Of a stretch of 64,000 bases of DNA, positions 9,210 to 23,720 are shown in pieces. The position numbers were made by a program, and so were the translations under genes. The DNA comes from Glandiceps talaboti (Eukaryota; Hemichordata; Enteropneusta; Spengelidae). Each line of letters starts with the position of its first letter. Position 1 is the stretch's first letter. Under the pieces are notes generated by a model. It was not told where the DNA came from and ran no database searches. It saw nothing but the letters and a program-made list of their open reading frames with translations. The DNA lies in contig NC_135549.1 in the NCBI RefSeq assembly GCF_964340395.1, positions 17,694,842 through 17,758,841 of the forward strand, written 5' to 3'.

Positions 9210-10630
9210 AAATTAATTGAAAACAATTCATTTCCCTTTATTTCTCTAAAATTTGATATCCTTTTAATTTTCATGAATGGAAAATAATTTTTCATCCAAA
9301 TTTGCCGGAAATACGTACATTTTTAATGTGACGAATTTGGGCTAAGAATAACCGAATACGTTCAGTGCAAATGTGCAGTAACAAACATGGCTGCCACATT
9401 GGAGCTACCTCGTGGTACTACGATCGCGATTCACATCCAAACGTGATCATTTAGGACATAAATTTTACCATGGAACCGTACCGGAGTAGTTATTTCTAAA
9501 GAACATGTATAAATTTTAGGATTTTGTTCGTATTTATCGATACAATGCGAAAATTGCCGTGACATCGTACATCGTATGCGTACTGTATTACCGTTACGTA
9601 TACGGGAAGGCTTGGAAATTACCGGCTTGATATACCCGGCCATAGAAACTACCAACATACCGTCTTCTACTTTACGACGGTACTACATTTACTGTTTTTG
9701 TTTCGGCTACCATTGTTATAATCAAGGCGATAAATAAGTTCATAAATGATGATAGACGCAGTGTCGCTGTTCACTTCCTTTTAACGGCATTGAATAGAAT
9801 CTCTTGAAGACGTTCACACCAAAACAAAGGGGCGCTGAACGCAAACAGAGGGGCGGTCCATGAAAACAGAGGGGCGGTGCGCCCCTCAAAAACCCCTCGT
9901 CGAGAACACTGATAATGTAGGGTTAAACTTACAACGGAATCTACTGTATCGTGGAGAATGGAAGAAATTTTGTGCGAGCACTACAATTCATGAATGAAAT
10001 CTAAAGCACATACGTCATCAGCCTCTTTTTGGATAACGTTGGCGATCTTGCACAATATTCTCAGATTTGGATTCACACTATTAGACATATTCATATATTA
10101 GACGAATTGGATAGGGACCAAATAATTCTCAAAAAGTACAATAAACCGTTTTCCGGCCATATTTGATGATTTTGATAAACAAATATGCACACTTGCGCTT
10201 ACAACTTTCATTCAAAAGCTTTATTTACACACATACCATTTACCACAAATGTACAATTATGATTGGCACAGCATGAAATGCATTGTATGTAATGAAGTGT
10301 GTACTAGTTTTCATACAGGTACAAAGCGCATTGACAATAAAGATTAATAATTATCCAAAGCACATTGACAATAAAGAATAATAATTCTCCTTACCTTTTA
10401 TCGATGCAAATATAAAAAACAAAAGTCACTCTTACAAACATCCGAATCTAATCTGAATTTGAATTCGATAATCTAAATTTGAATTCGATGATTGCAATTC
10501 TGAACCCATGTTCATACACATGTACAATTTACTCTACAAATTATTGTTACAGACATGTGAAATATTTTAAATGTTTGTAAATCAGCTAAACCACATCGCA
10601 TCCAAAAGAAAATCAGCGTGCATATGTAAC
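9210..10630. other. Non-coding stretch after the 2A frame
   Basis: No open frame of note. A GC-richer patch at 9825-9900 has three copies of aacagaggggcg. At 10320-10385 a ~47 bp direct repeat (caaagcacattgacaataaaga-like) occurs twice. Around 10450-10490 tctgaatttgaattcgat is repeated. Confidence 0.6.
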
Positions 10631-10639
10631 TCATATCTA

Positions 10640-10795
10640 ATTATGAATGTACCAATTTTGGAAGGAATCGGTCCATGATTGTCCGAGATATGGCTGAGGA
10701 CGGACACACGCATGCATGCACGCACGGACGCACGCACGGACAGAACCCAATTTATAAAGCCCCCGCCTCGGACTTCGTCCGACGGGGGCTAATAA
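10640..10795. mobile_element. Repeat end with GC-rich terminal hairpin (transposon-like terminus)
   Basis: A cacgcacgga-type simple stretch (10705-10742) is followed by an inverted repeat at 10758-10790: gcccccg, tcggac, loop ttc, gtccga, cgggggc. The hairpin abuts ctaat. A GC-rich hairpin right before CTAA-T resembles the 3' end of a Helitron-type element, but the usual spacing of about ten bases is missing and I cannot define the other end. It may instead be the tail of another dispersed repeat. Confidence 0.4.
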
Positions 10796-10960
10796 GTACT
10801 TGTATGGGGGTCCAAGTTATACATGTTCATTTACATAATGACTTCATTTGAATAATCAAACAGTCTGATGTAGATAATCACTCCCCACTGCAACCAATCA
10901 GCTTTTGGGAATATTTTCAAATCACATAATCCACTTGAAATAGGATTCTGTAACAAGAGG

Positions 10961-11176
10961 TGTGAAGGCGAGGGCCATCATAGGCACAGATCAGTGATGT
11001 AGGCGAGGGCCATCATAGGTACAGATCAGTGATGTAGGCGAGGGCCATCATAGGCACAGATTAGTGATGTAGGCGAGGGCCATCATAGGCACAGATCGGT
11101 GATGTAGGTGAGAGCTATCATGGGCACAGATCAGTTATGTAGGTGAGAGCTATCATGGGCACAGATCAGCAATGTA
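10961..11176. repeat. 35 bp minisatellite, six units
   Basis: Units of the form gatgtaggcgagggccatcataggcacagatcagt; the last two have diverged to gatgtaggtgagagctatcatgggcacagatcag. The period is 35 bp. Confidence 0.95.
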
Positions 11177-12597
11177 TTGGATATGGTGTCATTCCCCTTT
11201 CATAGCCTTCTCTTTGGGTGGTGGTGACAAGACACACTGTATCTTGCAGACTATTAATCTAGATTTACAGCCAATGTTGAGCAGTAGTACATGTGGGTTA
11301 ACTTTCAAGACCCAACTCAACTTTTTGTATACTAGTAATGAAAAATATACTATGATTTGTTTTCACCTTTGCTTCACATGACTGTTATTTCCTCATTCCA
11401 GGCACTTTGTATTCAACTTCATACATGATGTAGTAATAAATCTCTATGACAACACCCACACTGTCAACAAATACACTCTCAAAAAGCACTCATGGAGAAC
11501 TGAAGGAATTTAAAACGAAGACAAACACATGGTCTTATATATCAAATATTTGATTACATGGAAAACTTGCCTATGAAGGAAACCTGTCCTTGGCTGATAG
11601 TGATACTATGTTAAAAGTGTTTTGGTGACTACACATATGGTTCTAATAGGACCCCTACAGACACTGTATAGTGTGGTGATAATGAACTTCACACATCATA
11701 CTTATAATACTGCATCACAGAATCTTTTTTATGGTATTCCTTCTTAAAATCAACTTGCAGTCACACCCTCTCACCAGTATCATTATGGGACTCTACTCAT
11801 GATAAAAAAACAAAGAAACTGCCACATTTTTTACTACCCTTTCTCTAATTTTATACACCCTGTGTTTGTCAATTTAATCTGACCTTCTAGTGACCTTGGT
11901 AATTGAATCCAAGTTGCTTGCCAGCTAGCTAATTACCCAGCCTGATAGGGTAGAACTGCAGGCACACATATACAGATAGGTGGTGCTATGGGAACAGAGT
12001 CATTCTGGGTCACCTACTGACAGTTGGACACAGTCATCTCACCAACCCATTAGTGTTAAATTACAGTGGCAGAAATCATATGCCACCGGGTGGTGACTCA
12101 GAAGAAATATGAAATTCAGACAATAAAAAAGACGACATTTTTACTCAGCTACTTTTAATTGGTTTTATTTTCTTAATCTAAGGTGCAATAAAGTGACTTT
12201 TTTCTCTTCTAATTTCTTGCCATAGAGCCTTGTCTTGATATTTCACTCTCTCAAGTACAAAAGATAAATGGGGAAAGTATATGCAGCTGTACAACACATG
12301 CTATATAGCATATAAATTCATGTTTTAGTTATTTTTTTTGGAAATTCCATCCTAGGTGGGAGAAATCATTCTAAAGTTTATACAAAATTTAAGGAAGTAT
12401 TTGATTTCATTTATTTCTCTGAACAACTGACACTGCGTCACATACAATTATCTCTACATTGTCAACATGTTTAAGAATAGCTGAGATGTTTGTCTAATAC
12501 CATAACTATGCTAGCCTAGAATCCAAGTGTATCAACTTCAATGCTTTCCTTCTACTACACTAAAGTGGACCTGCTTAGATTTATGCCTACAACTATG

Positions 12598-12712
12598 CTA
12601 GCCTAGAAACCAGTCATGTGGGATTCTGCTTGCATTTTCCCCCTCCCCTCCCCTCCCCCTACATCTAGAGGAAAACTGAGAGCAAAATACCCACATGACT
12701 AGATTCCATGCT
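12598..12712. repeat. Foldback with ~40 bp arms
   Basis: The arm at 12598-12640 (ctagaaaccagtcatgtggg...cattttcc) pairs with 12669-12712 (ggaaaactgagagcaaaata...catgactagattccatgct) around a pyrimidine-rich loop of ccctcccct. About 85% of the arm positions match by eye. This is a MITE-like or foldback remnant. Confidence 0.7.
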
Positions 12713-14464
12713 ACACTATGCACACTTCAATATTGCAGAATCTCATTCTGTTATAGAAAGATTTAACATGCAATAGACATCCAATATTTTCAATTCCAGA
12801 GCAAAAAACACTGAAATTAATCATAATGACCTTTATCATGGTAAAATGTTGGCAATTATATATTTACTCCAGTGTGTTTGTCTAAATCCATTAGGTCAGT
12901 TATACGTTGCACATAGCTGAAATATTTGTCATAACTTGTACTTGACTTTCACAAGGTACCCTGGTAATTGAATTTATCTAGCTAATAATATGATATGCAA
13001 ATAATTTGTCCATGTACAAATATTTATTCTGCTTATCTTACAAATCAGTCTGAGACTGCCTCATTACTAAATGTCTCTGTTTTCATTTCTCATTAATTCC
13101 AACGTTGAGGGCGCTATTCACTGACACCAATGAGTATGTTGTGTGCATGATATACTGGTGCTAATATAACGAGAAGCAGCCATTCCATTGAATTGATCTC
13201 TTGGTTCAATTAGACCTAGTAGCCCCTAGGAGTGTACACTGCTAGTACTGCAAATCAACCAAGTACGGACAAGGATGTGAGATTGTGTACAATGTTGAGC
13301 TTGACAAATATGCTAACAATGACACTTTTAATGATACAGGTTTCTCAAGGCATACAGCTGCCAGGCAAAACCAAATGCTGAGTACAGTACTGGGGGCCCA
13401 TTTGTAGGTAACGTGAGTAACTGTCAACCTTGATACATTTTCTATACCTCTAAGTGTCCACATGTTATTCTATTAAAATCTCATTCAAGGGTCAATCGTC
13501 TGACAGGGGCAATGTTTGTCAAAGAGATCTCTAAAGTGAAATTCCATGTTTGTTGTCATGGTAATTTGGACTTCATAAAACACATTTTCGCTGGAAAAAT
13601 CCTGCCTAATACCTATTCAGAGGTGGCTAATCCTAAACCTTTTTAGTCGTTTTAATTGAATGATACAGTATTATTTACATAGGCTAACTTCATTTGATGT
13701 ATGCACAATATGGAATTTCTCAATTAAATCTGGAATTGCTACTTGTAAGGTTCTTGATTTGGTTGCATAGAAACAAGATCCCGATATTATAACTACTCCA
13801 CACTGTGTTTTATATCGTTTGACATGACAGTACCATTTTCTCTGCAATGTTTTCTAGAATCTTGATTTGTGGTAAGTTCAGAGTCTTCAATATCTTATAC
13901 CATATATTTTGCAGACGCTACAACATTTGGTGGAAATCAGCCTACTTTACATGTATATAGGCAAACTTGAGACACTAAATTTTATTTACTAATTACACTA
14001 CTTTTTATCAATCTCATCTACTATTGTGTTCTATATTGATTTGTATCTTCAAATGAGCATAAACTCTCCATACACTGTTGACAGGTTTATGTGCAATTTT
14101 TCAACGATCTTGATCCCAATGGCGATCTTTGGGTAAAGAATGAAACCATTTTGGCCAAAAGAATAACTTATTCAGGCTGTCTACATGCTATGTCACAGAT
14201 CTCAAGATTATTAGAGATGATTAAACATGTTCCAGTAGGTAAAATAACATTAGGTAACTCTTCAGCTTGAGTACAAATAACACACAAAATCATTCAAATC
14301 TAGTCGATACACCTCTGAAATGACATCACCACTGTTATCATGACTGTCTGTTGTGATGACAACTTCCCACCCCCTCCACCACCTACACAATCAGAGGCAA
14401 GTAGGCATATACAATATTGAACATTTCTACTCAGAGAGTCAACAAATTTCTTGGAAGTGCATCA

Positions 14465-14640
14465 AAAATCTTTGCTGACATCTCATCAGTATCGTACCAC
14501 AATGGGCATCTGATACTACGAACCTAGACGCCATGAAAATTCCTTTTCTTATCGGAAAGCAAATCCCAAATTTTTGTTGACATCTCATCAGCATCGTACC
14601 ACAATGAGCATTTGATACTACGAACCCAGAGCCAATGAAC
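14465..14640. repeat. Two-unit ~102 bp direct duplication
   Basis: tgacatctcatcagtatcgtaccacaatgggcatctgatactacgaacc-like sequence occurs near 14476 and again near 14578 with few changes. Confidence 0.85.
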
Positions 14641-15739
14641 ATTCATTCTTGTATTGGACATTATTTTCATTTTACTGTACCCAAGTTGTCGTGAAATCAA
14701 AATCTTTATATTTCATATGGTTTTAATGCAAATCTAAATTTTCCTGATTCTCCTTTGCCTTCGTCGCAGACATCAAACCATTAATTAAAAGTCTAATGCT
14801 AATTAATGTAGACTCACTTTCAGACAATACCATGCATTAGTGGATAATCAATGATCTTCGCAATTACACAGACCATTCAAAATTGTCAGACAATGTCTCA
14901 ACTAAAAACTATTGCATCACTAGTGTCTGGACTAATTCAATACCTAAATGTATGGTTACTGGAAATATTGATAATCAAAAAAATACGAAATACAAAAAAA
15001 AAATATTAAAAAATAGCTGGCCAAATTTATTACAAACCAAATAGAAAATGTGATGATATTAATGTCGAAATAATGACTTTATGCATCTTGATTACAGCCT
15101 TGTTCAAAACAAGCAAATAGTAATTACTATATCCTATCAATTTAAATGATAAATCTGCCATCATTTGTTTATTTCCAACAATTGATGGTGATATAATACT
15201 ATATTTCATGGGTCAAAGGTTACAACAACAGCACTAACACACATGACATATTGCCTAATGATTAGTATTTCACGGCTTCAATTACTTTCTGCATTATTGT
15301 CATTGCCATTATTTACTGTCGGTGATTAACTTTGCTGAAGGTGTAAGGTGATATCTACGATACAGGGCTATATATCAAGTAAAAAAAGTGTTGACGATTA
15401 TGGCGGAGAAATGAGAAGATGTAATAAAGGACGAATTGATGTGTTGGAAATCATTGTGCAACTGTGTATCTGCCCTATAAGGTAGTTGATATGTAATGTA
15501 CTTGAGGGGATGAACCATTCAAATCTAGACTGGAATAGTTCTTTGTTGTACAACCGTTTGAAGTGGTTCTTTCAACTGACTCACAGTTTTCAAGTAGTAA
15601 GGTTATGTCTATGACAAATCTTGTGACAAATCTTTGATATATTCGGCATTACAGAACTCATGGATGATGTTAACACCTTGAATCCATGCCATCCTCTTCT
15701 ATACACATAAACATCTAGAAATGTGTAGAATTAAGTTTT

Positions 15740-16400
15740 TGAAGAAAAAATGGTGCAAAAGTAAAAAAAAAAAATTCAAAGCAGTTTTAGTACACCGACT
15801 CATGAAAACAGCTATGAATTTGACATTTTCTTCACCATGTGAATATAATTTTTTTGCTTCTCCATTTTTCAATGCTTCAAAGTTAAAAGAAAGAACATGA
15901 TCATGAATTTGAAGTAATTCTTAATCAGTTTCAGCTTTCATGATAGTTTTTTTTTTTAGCAAGATATATCATCAACAGTAGTTCATAGATGATGTCTGTT
16001 TTATTTGAGAGCTCCTACATGTTTTCAAAACTTCAATGTGAAGAAAGATTAAATGTCCCTGACTTTGATAACATTGTTCTTCATCACGTCAATACAAATT
16101 TTGGGGTTCTAGAGATAGACAAAAGTATTAAATGTGGGTGATGCTAAAATTTCAGCTTTGTCCATATTTCAATACTTTAAAGTCAGGAGATATAAATTGG
16201 CCAAGAATTTGATGGCATATACTTCTTCACCAAGTTAATACAAATTTTATGTTCCATGATGAATTTTCAGGCAAATATGGAAATAACTGAAGTTTAACAG
16301 GTGATGCTAAAACGTCTCCTTTGTTCATTTTTCCATACTCCAAAGCCAAGAGGGAGAGAAAATGACCGTGAATTTGTATCAAAGATTACAAAGGCAGATA
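15740..16400. repeat. Degenerate ~150 bp tandem array
   Basis: Units near 15860, 16015, 16165 and 16320 share ccatttttcaatactt(c/t)aaag, a purine-rich run and (c/a)atgaatttga, and also accaagttaatacaaattttg-like phrases. Confidence 0.6.
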
Positions 16401-17274
16401 CGATTGTTCCTAAGTACCTATGCTTAGTCCAAATGGGAATTACAGGGTCCAGCCAGTTTCCTCATGGTTGCATTATCTCACCACATCACTTTAGTAGTAT
16501 TCACCAATTCATATGCTGGTGAAATGGAGTATGACAGCATTGTGCATAGCCTGGCAGTCTTTTATGGATGTAGTGACTCACTCACTGTGTCTGACTCATG
16601 ATACTAGAAAATCTCCCTTGAAGGCTAGTTACTTTGATGGTAAGGTGTGTGCAAATCTATCAGTAATCGCTGTGCTGTTTTACATAGTGTCACTTCTACT
16701 ACCCATGCATACAAATGAAAATCATTGTCCTGTCTGCCACAAGCACTTTTTTACCTACATAAATGTACGACCTTTCATGGCTTATGCATTTGCTTTATAT
16801 TGATTTAATGACAACATAAGATGCATTAGTTTCTTACCATCTGTATGATTTTGTTTTGTTTTCCCTCGTCTACTGTACCGTGTACGTTACTTTATGTAAA
16901 TCACTGTCTTTCCTGCAGGTTTAGAAACCCGAATAACTTCAGGGAAATCTAGTAAGATCTACATTAATTTCCTACATATTTAATCATATTTTGGTAGCTA
17001 ATCTTGTAAAGAGCCTGAGGACCTTGGGGTAGACTGTACAATGTACTACTTCTGTCACCTTGAATAAATTATATCATTGTCAATGTAAAAAAAAAATCAT
17101 AATTTTTTTATGTGTAGATATTTATTCTTTCATCTACAAGTTTCAGTATTTCTTGTTTTCTTTGTTGTAAGGTTCAGTTTGTTGATTTGGTTTGTCACAT
17201 TACTTCATCTGTGATCCTAATTATACATTTACAAACAGGACCACAACTGAAAAGAAAAGCTGAATTTATCAGAT

Positions 17275-17645
17275 AAAACTTATTTGTTTGTTCTGTTTGT
17301 TTGTTTGTTTGTTTGTTTTTCATTGCACTCGTTTGAATTTTTTATCATATAATCTCAGCAAAGACAGACAAGAACACACTTTGTAAGAAGTGCAGTCTAA
17401 AATTTATTTGTTTGTTTGTTTGTTTGCCTTTCTCTTATATACTCAGGTTGATTTTTCTTTAAATCCCCACTTTCCACAGACAAGGACACACTTGGCAAGC
17501 AAAGTAGTGAAACATGTTTGTTTGTTTTTCTCTTATGTACTAAGTTGATTTTTTTAATTCTAAAAAGAAACTCCTCAACACTGAGAGACAAGGGCATACT
17601 TGGTAAGCAAAGTAGCGTACACTTTGTTTGTTTGTTTGTTGTTCT
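17275..17645. repeat. ~115 bp tandem array with embedded (GTTT)n
   Basis: About three units each contain a gtttgtttgtttg run, tctcttatatactcaggttga-like sequence and gacaaggacacacttggcaa-like sequence. Confidence 0.75.
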
Positions 17646-18557
17646 TCCCTACATGTGTCAGAAGGTCTACAATAGTAAGTAAACCAGAGACATTGTCGGA
17701 ACACTTTAATACCACAAAAGGGAGCCAGCTATTCAACCACTTGAAAGTGAGATTAATTATTTCAGCTCCGTACTTTAGCGTATATTACACATACATATGT
17801 ATAGGTTATATCTCATCTGGGGTGTTTTGGCTTGGGGCTGATTTGAAATTCATAGCACTGGAAAATTTCACCTTGATGAACTCAAAATTAATGAAGAAAA
17901 ATTTATTCTGAGTAAAATATCATCTATATTACCTTACGGAGATCTAAAAGCTTATGATTTTTGATACATGACAGAATCTACCCCCAATCAAAATTCAATT
18001 CAATTCATCTATTGTCACAGTATCGTCTAGATGGCTCCGAACTAAGACAAGCCCCAGTTAAGAAAACAGACATGTACAAAACAGAATGTCGTATGTTAGA
18101 GTCCCATTAACTGTGATCCTACAGATGTGGGTGTGGCAAGTTCTTGTTTCTTTGTACATCTACAAAATGGCAACACACTTGAATGAATGGTATGGAGATG
18201 TTACCCATTGTCTACAAGATGTATGCTTTATCTGATCACTGTAAAGAAAACTGTAAAAACCAGCATGTAAATGCTACTGCTGGCACAACATTTTTCTCCC
18301 TCAGTTCTCTTGTTGACAAGTTTCTAGGAGAATTATAGATCACATGTACACCTTTGATAGATATCACCCCTTTACACCTTTGACAGATATCACCCCTTGG
18401 GATGTAAAAGTCAATATGTTATCAGATCTCTTATGGAAGTCACTAAATGTTCTGACATTTTTACTGCTGTCTATTCTTTATCAAGTTGCGGAATACAGTA
18501 GACTGTACACTGATATTGTTATGTTGTTGTGCAAAAACGTGTATGCATGTGTGTGTC

Positions 18558-18674
18558 TATGTATGTATGTATGTATGTATGTATGTATGTATGTATGTAT
18601 GTATGTATGTATGTATGTATGTATATGTATCTATGTACGTACGTATGTACGTACGTACGTACGTACGTACGTAC
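18558..18674. repeat. (GTAT)n / (GTAC)n microsatellite
   Basis: A tatg tetranucleotide run is followed by an acgt run; both are nearly perfect. Long frames in this area are only translations of the repeat. Confidence 0.98.
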
Positions 18675-18962
18675 CACACATGCAAGTGAGTGTGTGCCAG
18701 TGTTTGAGGTGTAGTTTCCAAAGTTTAGAAACCCTGGTCACATAGGGTGGAAATCTGGTAAAACTTGCACACTGCTGCATGACCCTGGTAAAAATACTCA
18801 GGGGACTCTGGTAGATTGTACCTACTTACTGCCCATACACCTGTGAGTATGTACAAAGGTATATATATCTAGAGCTGTTCAAATGATACTAAGGATGGAA
18901 ACATTCTGAGATCATTTCCCAATGACCACGTAAAATCATTCTTTTCATAATTATTCTTTTCA

Positions 18963-19045
18963 TTTTTAATAATAATAATAATGTTGGTTTTTATATAGCG
19001 CTTTCCCAATCTGTGTTCAATGCGCTTTACAATTAGAAATTAGAA
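18963..19045. repeat. (AATA)n-ended dispersed-repeat-like fragment
   Basis: An aataataataataatgttgg run is followed by tatatagcgctttccc and caatgcgctttacaatt. The paired agcgctttcc / gcgctttaca phrase next to a trinucleotide tail looks like one end of a SINE-like dispersed repeat. The assignment is from general familiarity only. Confidence 0.4.
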
Positions 19046-19477
19046 ACCCTGATGAGCCTAGAGGAATACATAATATCATAGCTGAAACATCGTCAATACT
19101 GTGTCTATACACAGTATCAAAGGAATAGGTAGCTGGATTTATAATACAGTCTTGTACTGTTCAAACCTCAAGGTGAGCAATTTGTTGTCCTTGGTTCTTT
19201 TTTCAATAAACATTGTCATAAACTGATCCTCAGTAACTCTACCATATTGGTTTCTCTCCCATGCACAGCTGCTCTGCTTTCAGATAATGATGTTGATGCT
19301 GCGAGCCAGAGACTGGAACTCTCCATGACATCGCAAATCAATATTGACTAAGACCGATTCAATTACTGAACAAACTGAGAAAACTAAAGTACAGAGAAAT
19401 CTTGAACCATACATACATATATCCAAGGATCTCTAGCGATACACAGTGTTCGCGGTGAGGCAAGAATGTGTGTAATA

Positions 19478-19878
<401 letters not shown>

Positions 19879-20464
19879 TTCGCAAAAATGCCAACATATG
19901 AAATACTACATGTACACTGTGAAATGAAAGTGACAAATTATAGTAAACTAACTACATATTTATATAACAATCCATTGACGGGCTGAACTCTGTCCATCGA
20001 GGGGGTTTGAACTCTGGAGGTATTCAATCAAAACTCACCGAGGAAGCATACATCATAGGAAAATCCCTTGCTACTGAAATGTATACTTTTTCTATGTAAG
20101 TCAGGAGAAAGAATTTAGCCTAGAGCAATGAAATAATGTGAGCCCATTAATCATAAGTAGAGAGGACTGTCATTCATAAAAATCCCATTAGTACGTCTTT
20201 CAATGCTTCAACTACTTTGAAAACAAAATTTCACAGATTAAATTTATAATGTTACTCAGCTACAATTGTGAATGCCAACGAAATGCACAGCCTACAGCCA
20301 ATTTTGAAGATATGTACCATTATGGATATCAGATTAAAATTAGAAAACAATAGCTATCTAATATGCCTGGTTAAATATCTGAATATCTGAATCGGAATGA
20401 TGATACTTCAAGCTAGACATCATCATATTTTATATTACTTTGTAATGTTCCATACAAAGTATGG

Positions 20465-20561
20465 AGAGATGGCCAGACACTTACAAAACTGACAGATGGA
20501 CACATGGACAGACAGCCAGATATATAGCTAGACCCAGACACAACTGACTGATGGACACATG

Positions 20562-20649
<88 letters not shown>

Positions 20650-20658
20650 GACAGACAA

Positions 20659-20735
<77 letters not shown>

Positions 20736-20995
20736 CACACAGACACAACTGACTGATGGACAGACAGCCAGATAGATGGCTAGACACAGACACAACCGAC
20801 TGATGGACACATAGACTGACAGCCAGATAGCCAAACACACAGACAAAACAGACAGTCACACATGGACAGACAGCCAGATATATAGATAGCTAGAACCAGA
20901 CAAAACTGACAGGGACACATGGACAGACAGCCAGACAGATAGCTAGACACAGACAAAACTGTCAGATGGACACATGGACAGACAGCCAGATAGAC
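20465..20995. repeat. (GACA)n/(GATA)n microsatellite inside a ~55 bp minisatellite
   Basis: GACA units run from about 20562 to 20656 and GATA units from about 20659 to 20734. The flanks repeat gacagccagatagctagacacagacaaaactgacag-like units at both sides. Long minus-strand Ser/Leu/Cys frames here are repeat translations. Confidence 0.96.
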
Positions 20996-23720
20996 GCTGT
21001 TATGATATAAGCTCCATTCCCGCCCACACACTTAGAGGCCAACATGGGGAATGAAGAATTAAATTTGTAAGGTATGTTTTACTGAAGTGCATGTACATTT
21101 ATTACAAGAAACGGAAGCAAACATGTTTAACCACCACACAACTACAGCTGGGCATATATAGCTCTGCATGAAATGATTGCATGAATTGTACTTGTAATTC
21201 AATACATGGTTTCAAACTTGGGCCTGAATGTGCAGTTTTTTTCACGAATTCTACTTTTTTACGTTTCAATTTGTCAAATTATACATCTTTATGTTTAATT
21301 ACAAGATTTCATTTCAGAGTTCAACACCTGAGAAATCAAATAACTTTACATATTTCAGTCACAATATACACAAAATGTGAGATAATTACATTGCTCAGCT
21401 TCCTTCTATTCTGAATTCTGAACATCAAAAAGTTATCCACTGCATAAAAAAAGGACAACAAACTTCGCTTAGAGGGGAAAATAAAGAACGATTTAAGAAA
21501 GACAACAGTAAACTTACATGCAAGGACTTCTATTGATATCACACAATGCTTATACTATGTTTAGCGGTGCTGGCCTTCAAACACAGCTCTTATTATCCAT
21601 CTCAGTCTGTGGTTTACAGTAAATACAACTGGATTGTTTGCGATGCTTTGACTTCTATGGTAGCACAGGTTGATTGCAGCTTACGCAGACAGCCACTATG
21701 AGGAAAAACTAATTCAGTTTTTTTCATTTCTTTACAATCATCGGATCATTGATATTCAAGATAACATGTCAGTCAGTACAAGCAATGAAGGCCTTTTTTT
21801 AATGTCTTCTATCTATGATTCATGTTAGAGAGGGCCCCCGAAGACATTTGAACAGTTCCAGTACGCACAATATTTCTCTTTAACTTTTACTCTAGAGCAC
21901 TGAATACATACTTCACTTTCCATGTGCTACTCGCGAGGAGTATTAAATAGTCATGGTCGCTTGTTTAGTGTGTTCAGCATCTGCCTGTTTTCTACGTCTG
22001 TGAAGAATTACTGAGTTCGCTATATGAATTGTAATACATTTATAGTCTGTGTTTTGATATGTGACTAATAGTAGGTACAAATTGCCTCGACTTGGTCCAA
22101 GCTGTGAATTTTGCAGATGTACACTGCAAACCTGGCTACACAGCAAAAAAGGACATGGCAAATTAATACAAATTAATGGAAATAAACTAGAGGGTAACTG
22201 TTATTTGAATACACATATCACATTACACTATATCAACTGTATTAAACTAGTAGGTTCTATAATGGAAAGGATATGGTTCACAGCTTGAAAGTGTACAGCA
22301 AGTTGTTGAGTTTATTATATATAATCTCAAATAAAATTGTCTCTGGTCATCTTCATACGGAACAGTCTTGTGATTAACTTTAAAAATACTAGTACACATC
22401 TTCCTTGGATTTAGTACAAAGAATAAATCATGATTTTTACGTCTGATTCAGGTGATGTTCCTTGACTGAGTACAAAGAGTTATAACTGTATGCTTTGTTT
22501 TTTTCCAGTTTGTTTGTTCATTTCCCTTACAGCAATTCTGACAGCTTTATCTTTTGCCGATTCAATCTTATACATCTTTCTTTTAATCTGTGAGCCAAGA
22601 ATCGTGACCGTCGATGTATCTCTACTTGGCCAAGTGTAGAATTCTGACTGACTGACTGACTAGCGTTGGAAATACTGTTGTTAATTTCTTCATTTGTGTA
22701 TGTGGCCCCCCCAAGGGAAATTTGCACACCTTTCATCAAAGTGCCATCATAACTCCAGGCAATGTTTTCCAATCAATTTTCCAATACTTGAAACCCAAGC
22801 TTGATTTGTTCAGAAGGCCTCCATTTACATGAGTGGTGTCGGAAATTTAAATTGTAACCATCATTTTGTGTAAGCTTAGAAATTGGAGGACTAAACATGA
22901 AACTATTGAAACATCAATTTTATTGCTGTAGCTAATATATTACAACACAATCATCGGCCGGGATATATCATAGCTAACATGAAACGGGACCTTGATGATG
23001 TAAATTATAATAGCTAATTAATTCTCCTCCTTGGAATGAACACTTTGCAGTAAAACACAGATGAGTTACGACTAATTTGTGGTCTAGTGGATGAGGCCTG
23101 AGGATTCTGCCTCTTTATGACAAAGCCAGCAGAAGAGAGTGGGGGAAAAAGATAATTTAAAGATTCTCACTGTGTGTAACCTTGTGCAGTCCTCTCTTAT
23201 CAAAGTCAGCTCAGCTTTTTTTTTTATGGAACTTAATAACACAACCCGTAGCAATAATCTACGTAGAGTTTGACTACATCACAATGACTAATCTCCTGCA
23301 TCACTTCTAATCAAAGCCATGGGATGTATGGACATTCTGCATGCATTATTTCTTAGCCTTTGAGATCGATTCAATAGTGAACAGTTGGGAGAGTGCCTTC
23401 ATCATTTGTTGGAAAAAAACACTTCCAGAATATAAATCAACATTCTTTCAATACCGTCTCATAAATATTCAAAATATTGTGACATTTTGATAATTTTGTC
23501 ATTAGGGCATATCAATATTTGATGATGCTAAAGTCGTGGCCATATTGCTGCCTTCCACACTAATAGAGAGAAAGGTAGACAGGTTATCTTGATATATTCA
23601 TGTCATTTGTTGGATTTATTTGAATGGTGATTTATTCACAAAGTAATGTAATACGGATAAAAATGAGCATGTTGCCATAACGATGAGATGTTTAATGTAA
23701 AAGCATCATATTTCTAACTC

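Noticed and set aside
18344-18745. 133-codon plus-strand frame (YVCMYVCM...)
   Set aside because: Its middle is the GTAT/GTAC tetranucleotide run; three overlapping phases are open, as expected for a repeat.
20413-20859. 148-codon minus-strand frame rich in Cys-Leu-Ser
   Set aside because: It is a translation of the GACA/GATA microsatellite and its flanking minisatellite; equally long frames exist in the other phases.
22527-22772. 81-codon minus-strand frame (MENIAWSYDGTLMKG...)
   Set aside because: Composition looks protein-like, but it is short, has no family signature and no neighbouring exon.
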